Source: an uncultured Burkholderiales bacterium (GTDB taxonomy: Bacteria; Pseudomonadota; Gammaproteobacteria; Burkholderiales; Burkholderiaceae_C). From it: a stretch of DNA of 5,137 nucleotides. Under the pieces are notes generated by a model. That model was not told the origin of the DNA. It did no database searches and saw only the letters and a list, made by a program, of their open reading frames with translations. The position numbers and the translations under genes were made by a program. Of the stretch, positions 1-4,773 are shown one piece after another; the first letter of the stretch is position 1, and each line of letters opens with the position of its first letter. Where the stretch lies: contig CAIYKK010000545.1 in the NCBI GenBank assembly GCA_903926695.1, forward strand, positions 1-5,137, given 5' to 3'.

Positions 1-678
1 GCCATTGAGTAGAAAATCATAGAGGTTGATCGTGGTGCGCACCTGCTGGCCGCGCTTGACCTGCACATTTAAAAATGAGCCCCGTTCTGGATCAATGCCG
101 CCAGCTTGATCGAGGTAGTTGAGCAAACTGTCCATGCTGGTGCCACCGTACAGGCCGGGACGGTTCACAAAGCCGCTGACAAATACCCGCACCGGCTGAG
201 CCGCAGCCAGGCTGGCGTAGCTCGACACATTGGTGCGAAACACCTTGCCGACAGCGGATTCGACCAACCGCTGCAAATCTTGGTTGCGCACGCCGAGCAC
301 TTGAACGGGGCCGGTATTGGGCAAAAAGATGTTGCCCTTGGGATCAACCGTCAGGTGTGCAGCAAATTCAAAAGCACCCCACAGGCGCACTTGAATCTTG
401 TCGCCCACAGCCACGGCGTAGTCGGGATTGAACTGGGTGGCACCCTGACGGGAAAATGCGCCAGTGAAAAGGCTGGCGCCAAAAACATCGCTGCTGAGGT
501 TGGCGCTGTAGTCAACCGCTTGGGGTGCCGGCCCAGACGCTACCGCTGGCGCAGCGGATAGTTCCGCCAAAGCAGCCGCTGCACCACCTGCAGGCATCGA
601 CAACTTGCCGAACTCTGCAGCATGTGCCGCTTGACTGAACACTAGAGCGAAGATAAGTGAGGTAATCGGGCGAAGCAT
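1..678 (-). CDS. kpsD: KpsD-family capsular polysaccharide export protein (N-terminal 226 residues, cut by left window edge)
   Basis: This is the periplasmic/outer-membrane component of an ABC-type capsule exporter, which passes the polymer to the cell surface. I translated it from the minus strand: the frame is open from ATG 678-676 to base 1 with no stop, so the C-terminal part lies outside. Residues 1-20 look like a Sec signal peptide with cleavage after AHA (hydrophobic ITSLIFALVF core). There is no lipobox cysteine, so unlike Wza it is not a lipoprotein. Residues 21-60 are Ala/Pro-rich. A Poly_export-type domain spans about 83-165 (AVGDKIQVRLWG at 90-101, then VDPKGNIFLPNTGPVQV at 111-127). 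An SLBB-like segment starts near 165 (VFVSGFVNRPGLYGG at 165-179) and continues through DSLLNYLDQAGGIDP. The start is supported by AAGGA 9 nt upstream, inside the end of kpsE; the gap from the kpsE stop is 5 nt. Family assignment is strong because neighbours are kpsM, kpsT and kpsE. Confidence 0.93.
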   Translation of the reverse strand, partial: MLRPITSLIFALVFSQAAHAAEFGKLSMPAGGAAAALAELSAAPAVASGPAPQAVDYSANLSSDVFGASLFTGAFSRQGATQFNPDYAVAVGDKIQVRLWGAFEFAAHLTVDPKGNIFLPNTGPVQVLGVRNQDLQRLVESAVGKVFRTNVSSYASLAAAQPVRVFVSGFVNRPGLYGGTSMDSLLNYLDQAGGIDPERGSFLNVQVKRGQQVRTTINLYDFLLNG

Positions 679-683
679 GGGAA

Positions 684-1787
684 TCAGTCCTTGTGGTCGC
701 GCACGATGGCGGCCAGCAGATGCAGCACACCCGCCAGTAAAAAGGCGACGAGTGTAAACACCAGCGTGTTGTAAAAGCGACGGGGCTCCAGCGCATCTAC
801 AGGCAAAGTTGGCGCCTGGATTACGGAGACTTTCTTGATGGTGCGGGTCGATTCGATGCGACCTTTTTCCAGGGCGACCAGCGCGGTTTTATAAACATCC
901 TGGGCAAAAACGGCCTGCATCTCCAGGCGTTGGTATTCTTCAATTGTGCTGTTGAGCGTTTTGCCGCTGGGAGAGGTCAGCTTGGCCTGCTCTTGGGCAA
1001 TCTGCTGGTCCAGTGCATCAATTTGCTGGTTGATTTGAACGATATTGGGGTGGCCGGCCACCAGATAAGCCTGCAAGACCGTGCGCTGGGTTTGCAGCTC
1101 CGCACGCTGGGCTTCAAGCTTGGCCACAATGGTGACGATAGTTTCAGCAGCCGCCCTAGGCGAGACCAGCCCTTTTGCGTTCTGGTAAGCCAGCACGGCT
1201 TGGCGCGCCTGCAGCGCCCTGTTGTTCATCTGCGCCACCTGCTTTTCCAGAAAGGTGACCTGATCCTGCGCCAGGCCTTGGGCCATGCCGTTCATGAAGC
1301 GCTCGCCCTCCAGCACCAACTGGCTGGCCAGGGCATGGGCGGTTTTCGCATCATAGCCCTGAGCCTTGATCTGCAGCACACCGGCGTAGTCATCAAACTC
1401 AATGCTGACACGGGACAGGAAGTGGCGGTGAAAATCCTCTATCGATTCATCCTTAGACCACATGCGCGACAAGATATCGCGCTGACTGTCGCTGTAATGG
1501 GAGCGCAGATTCAGGGTTACATCCAATTTTTTCAGCATGTCCACCGAGAGCAAATGGTCACGCAGCAGCAACTGATCAGCCCGGTTGCCGCTGGTGCCGC
1601 CAAGCAGGCTGGCGAAATCAACACTCTGGCCGCCAGCCAGGTCAGTGCGCTGGATGATGATGTGGGTTTCGGACACATAACGGTCAGAGGCCAGGGCGAG
1701 CCAGTACACGGCGGCCAGAAGGGAGGCGATCAGCGCAACGCTGAGGAGGCTGCGGCGTAACAGGGATTTTTTGAGGCGGTTAATCAT
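684..1787 (-). CDS. kpsE: KpsE-family capsule polysaccharide export inner-membrane protein
   Basis: This 367-residue protein is an inner-membrane-anchored, mostly periplasmic adaptor of the polysaccharide co-polymerase / Wzz-like superfamily (KpsE, CtrB, BexC). It links the KpsMT ABC transporter with the KpsD exporter. Visible architecture: a short basic cytoplasmic N-terminus (residues 1-12), transmembrane segment about 13-33, then the typical DRYVSE motif (35-40) opening the periplasmic domain. A long charged, Gln/Ala-rich helical region at about 172-310 is a likely coiled coil. A proline-containing segment APTLPVDALEPRR (325-337) precedes the second transmembrane segment (about 340-362) and a 5-residue cytoplasmic tail. 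This two-TM layout with a Pro-rich pre-TM2 motif and the length are normal for the family. There are no cysteines. The ATG (1787-1785) overlaps the kpsT stop as ATGA. No good Shine-Dalgarno sequence precedes it, so translational coupling to kpsT is likely. Confidence 0.93.
   Translation of the reverse strand: MINRLKKSLLRRSLLSVALIASLLAAVYWLALASDRYVSETHIIIQRTDLAGGQSVDFASLLGGTSGNRADQLLLRDHLLSVDMLKKLDVTLNLRSHYSDSQRDILSRMWSKDESIEDFHRHFLSRVSIEFDDYAGVLQIKAQGYDAKTAHALASQLVLEGERFMNGMAQGLAQDQVTFLEKQVAQMNNRALQARQAVLAYQNAKGLVSPRAAAETIVTIVAKLEAQRAELQTQRTVLQAYLVAGHPNIVQINQQIDALDQQIAQEQAKLTSPSGKTLNSTIEEYQRLEMQAVFAQDVYKTALVALEKGRIESTRTIKKVSVIQAPTLPVDALEPRRFYNTLVFTLVAFLLAGVLHLLAAIVRDHKD
688..692 (-). promoter_or_regulatory. 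Ribosome binding site of kpsD
   Basis: On the minus strand AAGGA lies within the last two sense codons and stop of kpsE, 9 nt before the kpsD ATG (678-676). It fixes the kpsD start, and translation of the two genes is probably linked. Confidence 0.7.
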
Positions 1788-2449
1788 GCGGGCAGACTGC
1801 TTTTGTAGGCTTTGAGAGCGTCGTCAATCTGGTCAAACCAGTGTGCTTTTCCATCGTGAATCCAGATACCGGCTGAACAAAATTGGCGCAGCGTACTTTC
1901 GCCATGAGAAACCATGATGATGCTGGCATGGTCGGCGAGCTTTTTGAAGGCAGCGAAGGCTTTGTTTTTGAAGGCGGCATCGCCCGTGGCCGTGACTTCG
2001 TCGGAGATGTACACATCAAAGTCGAAGGCAAGCGACAGCGCAAACTGCAGCCGTGAGCGCATGCCGGAGGAATAGGTTTTAACGGGTTCGTCAAAGGCTT
2101 CGCCAATCTCGGCAAAGCTTTCAATGTAGGCCAGGCGCTCTGGAATATCGTCTTCATGGCCGTGAATCCGGCATACAAACTTGGCGTTTTGCCGGCCGGT
2201 CAGCGCCCCCTGCAGGCCGCCGCCAAAACCCATGGGCCAGGAAACGCGGCATTGGCGTTCGATACGGCCCTTGTTAGGCTGGTCCACGCCGCCGATGATG
2301 CGCAGCAGGGTCGATTTGCCGGCGCCATTGGCGCCAATCAATCCCACACTGAGTTTGGGCGGAATGGTAAAGGTCACACCCTGAAGAACCCATCGTCCAG
2401 GACCATGATCAGTCTGGTAGCGTTTGTACACATCATCGACGATGATCAT
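1784..2449 (-). CDS. kpsT: KpsT-family capsule polysaccharide ABC transporter ATP-binding protein
   Basis: This 221-residue protein is the cytoplasmic ATPase that powers export of lipid-linked capsular polysaccharide through KpsM. All ABC motifs are present. Walker A is GANGAGKST (39-47, Lys45). The LTGRQN motif (83-88) follows the WPMGFGGG segment (71-78) typical of polysaccharide exporters. The signature is degenerate, YSSGM (126-130). Walker B is VYISD (146-150) followed by catalytic Glu151. The polysaccharide-exporter D-loop variant EVTATGDAAF (151-160) is present, as is the H-switch His182 (MVSHG). Length agrees with E. coli KpsT (about 220). There is no C-terminal carbohydrate-binding extension as in Wzt of O-antigen systems, which favours a capsule (KpsT/CtrD/BexA) role. 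The ATG (2449-2447) overlaps the kpsM TGA, and the TGA (1786-1784) overlaps the kpsE ATG. The upstream Shine-Dalgarno match is weak (GGT), so translation probably depends on the upstream gene. Confidence 0.96.
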   Translation of the reverse strand: MIIVDDVYKRYQTDHGPGRWVLQGVTFTIPPKLSVGLIGANGAGKSTLLRIIGGVDQPNKGRIERQCRVSWPMGFGGGLQGALTGRQNAKFVCRIHGHEDDIPERLAYIESFAEIGEAFDEPVKTYSSGMRSRLQFALSLAFDFDVYISDEVTATGDAAFKNKAFAAFKKLADHASIIMVSHGESTLRQFCSAGIWIHDGKAHWFDQIDDALKAYKSSLPA

Positions 2450-3255
2450 TGAGTTACCAGTCTGAGGGCGAACCGGCGGTGCAGGGCCAGCCCTAAAAAG
2501 ATGCTGACAAGGGCGAACTCATAAAGGTAGGCAATGTCCAGCTCTGAAACCGGATGGTAATTTGACGAAAAACCAGAACGGGCCGCCTCAAGGCCCTGAG
2601 CTACAGGGTTGAACATCAGCCAACCACGGTAAGGCTGGGGCACAGCAGAAATGGGCAGCACAACTCCTGAAACAATATAAAGCGGCATCATGACAAAGTT
2701 GATGATGCGGCCCAATTCAGGCACCAGTTCTGTAGCGACCGAAGCCACCAGACCAAACCCCATACCTACCAGCCACAAGCCCAAGAAGGCTTCGAGCACA
2801 GCCAGTGGGTCAGCGGGCACCACCGAGTGACCAAACAGGGCAGCACCGGCCAGCAAAACACCGGAGACAAGGACCATGAGGAGAGCCTCCAGGCCACCAC
2901 GCACTAGCAAGGTATCAATAGGCTTGACTTGGCGGTAGGTGAACAGCGCCAGGTTGGAACTGATCGAAGCGGACACCTGCCCGGCAGTGCGGCGAAACAT
3001 GAAAAAAGCCAGCATGCCAACCATCAACCAGATGACCGTATCAACCCCGCCGACGGTATGCACACGAACAACCGTATAAAGGAACAACATGTAGCCCACG
3101 TTAAAGACAGGCTCAGCCAGCAGCCAGAACCAAGCCGCACGCGACGCGGAAATTCGCGTCAGCGCCTCACGCAGGAACAGGGCGAGGTAAACAGACGCGA
3201 CTATTCGCGCGGGACTTCTCCCCGGAATGGCTCCATTCAATGATTCGCGACCCAA
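2446..3255 (-). CDS. kpsM: KpsM-family capsule polysaccharide ABC transporter permease
   Basis: This 269-residue protein is an ABC-2 type inner-membrane permease that, as a dimer with KpsT, moves capsular polysaccharide to the periplasmic side. Six hydrophobic segments are visible at about 41-61, 72-88, 119-141, 150-174, 185-206 and 245-259. The C-terminal NPVAQGLEAARSGF segment (216-229) is the family's conserved NP...E..R motif between TM5 and TM6. YRQVKPIDTLLVRG (107-120) is the typical cytoplasmic loop. The reading frame is closed by a TAG at 3264-3262, and the first in-frame ATG is Met56 inside TM1, so the start must be non-ATG. TTG at 3255-3253 is preceded by AAGG 9 nt upstream and is preferred. 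A second TTG at codon 6 (3240-3238) is possible. It is the first gene of the capsule unit, with a TGA overlapping kpsT ATG. Confidence 0.95.
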   Translation of the reverse strand: MGRESLNGAIPGRSPARIVASVYLALFLREALTRISASRAAWFWLLAEPVFNVGYMLFLYTVVRVHTVGGVDTVIWLMVGMLAFFMFRRTAGQVSASISSNLALFTYRQVKPIDTLLVRGGLEALLMVLVSGVLLAGAALFGHSVVPADPLAVLEAFLGLWLVGMGFGLVASVATELVPELGRIINFVMMPLYIVSGVVLPISAVPQPYRGWLMFNPVAQGLEAARSGFSSNYHPVSELDIAYLYEFALVSIFLGLALHRRFALRLVTQ

Positions 3256-3264
3256 TTTGGACTA

Positions 3265-3268
3265 CCTT
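3265..3268 (-). promoter_or_regulatory. Ribosome binding site deciding the TTG start of kpsM
   Basis: AAGG on the minus strand, 9 nt before TTG 3255-3253. An in-frame TAG sits only two codons upstream of the TTG, so no further N-terminal extension is possible. This site supports the rare TTG initiation codon. Confidence 0.6.
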
Positions 3269-3349
3269 GTGAGGACAACAATCTAGTTTTTGAACAACAG
3301 CTATCAGCTTTTACATTCTTTTTGCTGAACCAATCAGCGGATGCTAACC

Positions 3350-3360
3350 TTACATTGTAA
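3350..3360 (-). promoter_or_regulatory. 11-bp palindrome overlapping a TACAAT -10-like hexamer
   Basis: The perfect inverted repeat TTACA/TGTAA with one central base contains TACAAT (5 of 6 matches to TATAAT) on the minus strand, 98 bases before the kpsM start codon. A palindrome over a -10 element is what an operator for a dimeric repressor looks like. The -35 position has no good match, and the hexamer lies at the stop codon of the small candidate ORF, so the call is tentative. Confidence 0.25.
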
Positions 3361-3505
3361 AGCTTCGTCTAACGAAAGCCATTGCGCCCGGAGCGGGACG
3401 GTTACAAACCCAAGCGCACCGCCAGCAGAAAAACCACAAAGGCGTCCAGCCTGACAGGTCTTTACTCCCGCATCTACAGCGTTTGGACAGGCTGAGTTTT
3501 TTCAT
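3350..3505 (-). CDS. Possible 51-residue Cys/Trp-rich small ORF in the capsule leader (hypothetical)
   Basis: I do not recognise this product. The frame runs from ATG 3505-3503 to TAA 3352-3350. It begins MKKLSLSKRCRCGS and has AGGA (3513-3510) 4 nt before the ATG, a usable but tight Shine-Dalgarno. The peptide has five Cys (10, 12, 27, 30, 34), in the pattern CxC then CxxCxxxC. Four Trp (20, 24, 28, 32) are spaced every four residues, within a hydrophobic stretch PLWFFCWRCAWVC. A basic C-terminus contains FVRRSF. It ends 94 nt before kpsM on the same strand, so it could be a leader peptide or a small membrane protein. Against it: rare AGA and TGT codons, no known homologue, and a length that can occur by chance. 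The region may simply be an untranslated leader. Confidence 0.22.
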   Translation of the reverse strand: MKKLSLSKRCRCGSKDLSGWTPLWFFCWRCAWVCNRPAPGAMAFVRRSFTM

Positions 3506-3560
3506 GAATTCCTAGGAAATCTCAGTCTTTGCCTATGCACTTTTGAGAAATGTTTCCATC

Positions 3561-3582
3561 AAAAAAGCCCGGCATGGCAGGC
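3561..3582 (-). terminator. Rho-independent terminator candidate downstream of the enoyl-CoA isomerase gene
   Basis: On the minus strand GCCTG (3582-3578) and CGGGC (3571-3567) form a 5-bp stem (including one G-U pair) around a 6-nt CCATGC loop, followed at once by six T residues (3566-3561). It lies 188 bases after the stop of the crotonase gene and before the capsule leader, so it would end the catabolic transcript and insulate the capsule operon. The stem is short but the T-run is good. Confidence 0.6.
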
Positions 3583-3770
3583 CGCCCAGCTTTGGCGCCA
3601 GTGCTGACGTAAAGTCACAAGTCTTTCACTCTCTGCCCGCACAGGCAGGGAATTGGCGGCAGCCAAAGCCCCTTCCAGGCGCAGGCTCCGGCAGCCGCGC
3701 TGCTAATCGGGCCGCCCGGCTGGCTCAACAGCAACTGCAAACCAGCCGGAAAGCCTGCCGCCTTTTGGCC
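3583..3770. other. Non-coding 3' region with inverted repeats, no gene seen
   Basis: 188 bases between the crotonase stop and the terminator candidate. No convincing gene was found on either strand. It carries several inverted repeats, including CTGCC/GGCAG (3633-3637 with 3644-3648), GGGC-C-GCCC (3709-3717) and a perfect 8-bp pair at 3716-3723 and 3742-3749. It most likely forms a structured 3' untranslated region. Confidence 0.5.
3716..3749. repeat. Perfect 8-bp inverted repeat (CCGGCTGG / CCAGCCGG)
   Basis: Arms at 3716-3723 and 3742-3749 are exactly complementary around an 18-base spacer. It begins about 20 bases after the stop of the crotonase gene. Neither direction is followed by a T-run, so it is not a classical terminator. 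It could stabilise the 3' end of the mRNA. Confidence 0.5.
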
Positions 3771-4550
3771 TCAGAGGCCGGAGAAATCGGGCCTGCGCTT
3801 TTCCATAAAAGCGCCAAAAGCCTCGCGGGCAGCGGGTGCCTGCAGCAGGCAGCCAAAGCTGGCACCCTCTTCGGCGATGCGCTCGGCCACTGAGGTGGCG
3901 CTGCCTTTTTTCAGCAAGCGCTTGGTTTCTATCAGCGCGGCCAGCGGTTTGGCGGCTAGTTTTAGCGCCTGGCGCTGGGCCAGCGCGTTGGCTTCTGTGG
4001 GCGGCACGATACGGTTGATCAGCCCCATTTCCAGCGCAGTTTCGGCCATGAAGGGCTCGCCCAGCAGCAGCGCTTCGGCGGCGCGCGGGTAGCCCATTAG
4101 CTGCGGTGCCAGCAGGCTTGAAGCCGCTTCGGGGCACAGGCCGAGGTTGACAAACGGCATGGAAAACGCTGCGTTGTCCCCGGCGTAAATCAGGTCACAG
4201 TGCAGCAGCATCGTGGTGCCTATGCCAACCGCCGGGCCGCACACGCTGGCGACGATGGGCTTTGGAAAGGTGCTGATGGCGCGCATAAAGCGAAACACCG
4301 GCGCATCCGGTGTCGAAGGCGGCTTGTCCAGAAAATCACCAATGTCGTTGCCCGCCGAAAAAACGGTTTCATGGCCTTGGATCACCACGGCGCGCACGGC
4401 GGCGTCGGCGCTGGCCGATTCCAGCGCATTGGCCAGCGCGCCGTACATGGCGGCGGTGAGGGAGTTTTTGCGCGCCACGCGGTTGAGTGTGAGCGTCATC
4501 ACGCCAGCGTCGAGGTGGATCAGGATGTCGGTAAAGGAAGATGTGCTCAT
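3771..4550 (-). CDS. Crotonase-family enoyl-CoA hydratase/isomerase, Eci2-like delta3,delta2-enoyl-CoA isomerase probable
   Basis: This 259-residue crotonase-fold enzyme acts on acyl-CoA esters in the cytoplasm. The oxyanion-hole segments are FSAGNDIGDF (64-73) and CGPAVGIG (104-111). Classical hydratases have a catalytic Glu in a PE motif at the position of Pro132-Phe133 (here MPFVNLGL), and that Glu is absent. Instead, Glu141 in LCPEAASS fits the single catalytic acid of Eci2/PECI-type isomerases, as do GNDxxDF and PFxxLG. I therefore infer shifting of a 3-enoyl-CoA double bond to the 2-trans position for oxidation of unsaturated acyl chains; hydratase activity is less likely. The start was chosen at ATG 4550-4548 because the family fold begins there. 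A longer in-frame version from GTG 4610 would add 20 unconserved residues. The upstream Shine-Dalgarno is weak (AAGACC). A thiolase gene lies 223 bp upstream on the same strand, consistent with beta-oxidation. Confidence 0.9.
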   Translation of the reverse strand: MSTSSFTDILIHLDAGVMTLTLNRVARKNSLTAAMYGALANALESASADAAVRAVVIQGHETVFSAGNDIGDFLDKPPSTPDAPVFRFMRAISTFPKPIVASVCGPAVGIGTTMLLHCDLIYAGDNAAFSMPFVNLGLCPEAASSLLAPQLMGYPRAAEALLLGEPFMAETALEMGLINRIVPPTEANALAQRQALKLAAKPLAALIETKRLLKKGSATSVAERIAEEGASFGCLLQAPAAREAFGAFMEKRRPDFSGL

Positions 4551-4699
4551 GGCGAAGGTCTTGCGGTTAAACCCAAAGTGTAGGCCAGCGCCCATGCAGT
4601 GGGGCACCACAAAATTGACGCGGCAGACTGCTTTTCACCGCCGAAGCCAGCCTTTGCTTTGAGGCGCTGCTGAATGAACAGCCCCTCACCTCCACCATC

Positions 4700-4741
4700 A
4701 GCGACCAGCGACCGGCGACCAGCGACCAGCGACCAGCGACC
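4700..4741. repeat. Heptanucleotide tandem repeat, six copies of AGCGACC
   Basis: Six consecutive 7-bp units at 4700, 4707, 4714, 4721, 4728 and 4735. Five are AGCGACC and the third is GGCGACC, a single mismatch. The array lies in the gap between the thiolase stop and the crotonase start. The unit is not a palindrome. Copy number of such arrays can change by strand slippage. It is about 150 bases before the crotonase start and lies outside both coding regions, so an effect on a protein frame is not expected. Confidence 0.9.
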
Positions 4742-4752
4742 AAAATCATCCC

Positions 4753-4772
4753 AAAAGCCGCGCCAGCCGCGG
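4753..4772 (-). terminator. Terminator-like hairpin directly after the thiolase gene
   Basis: On the minus strand CCGCG (4772-4768) and CGCGG (4762-4758) pair around a 5-nt GCTGG loop, followed by C and four T residues (4756-4753). The stem starts one base after the thiolase TGA (4776-4774). The T-run is short, so termination may be partial and the crotonase gene may still be read through. Confidence 0.4.
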
Positions 4773-4773
4773 T

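Larger units (their letters stand above)
3256..3560 (-). promoter_or_regulatory. Presumed leader/control region of the kpsMTED operon
   Basis: About 300 bases with no recognised gene, between a terminator-like hairpin (3561-3582) and kpsM. Bases 3281-3360 are only about 35% GC by count, well below the neighbours. Short inverted repeats seen: AGCT-ATC-AGCT (3299-3309), GCTGA-ACCAA-TCAGC (3324-3338), TTACA-T-TGTAA (3350-3360), TTCGT-CTA-ACGAA (3364-3376), CCCG-GAG-CGGG (3387-3397), GGTT-ACA-AACC (3400-3410), CAGCCTG/CAGGCTG (3447-3453 with 3488-3494), TTCATGAA (3501-3508) and TTCCTAGGAA (3509-3518). A TACAAT -10-like hexamer reads on the minus strand at 3359-3354 inside the 11-bp palindrome, but no good -35 is found 16-18 nt upstream. 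No known riboswitch was recognised. A promoter must lie here or farther upstream; its position is inference. Confidence 0.45.

Noticed and set aside
106..561. Plus-strand open frame of 151 codons opposite kpsD
   Set aside because: The minus-strand frame encodes a clear KpsD N-terminus with a signal peptide, so the plus-strand frame is a shadow.
930..1760. Long open frame on the plus strand opposite kpsE
   Set aside because: It lies wholly antisense to a well-supported KpsE protein, with no recognisable domain or start signal. Open antisense frames are common in GC-rich genes.
1791..1804. 14-bp exact direct match GGCAGACTGCTTTT also at 4622-4635
   Set aside because: One copy is inside the kpsT 3' end and the other is intergenic, with no further similarity around them; probably chance.
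3294..3308. JUMPstart/ops (RfaH) element resemblance, TGATAGCTGTTG on the minus strand
   Set aside because: It shares part of the GGTAGCTGTTAAG segment, but the essential GGCGGTAGC ops core is missing from the whole leader.
3366..3410. Integron attC-like site around GTCTAAC / GTTAGAC
   Set aside because: GTTAGAC on the minus strand fits the GTTRRRY core, but no matching RYYYAAC partner or long imperfect stem is found within a normal attC distance, and there is no cassette structure.
3481..3502. Plus-strand terminator (CAGC...GCTG then six T)
   Set aside because: The stem is only 4 bp with a 10-nt loop, and no plus-strand gene lies upstream to be terminated.
3534..3562. Sigma-70-like promoter TTGATG, 17 nt, TGCATA on the minus strand
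   Set aside because: Spacing is right, but the -10 matches only two of six positions and the -35 overlaps the terminator T-run; too weak to annotate.
3543..3893. Plus-strand open frame starting with TTG in the gap and running into the crotonase gene
   Set aside because: Low-complexity Ala/Gln-rich translation, no domain, and its second part is antisense to the crotonase.
4551..4610. Longer crotonase start at GTG 4610 (20 extra residues)
   Set aside because: The extra residues resemble no family sequence, and the fold starts naturally at ATG 4550.
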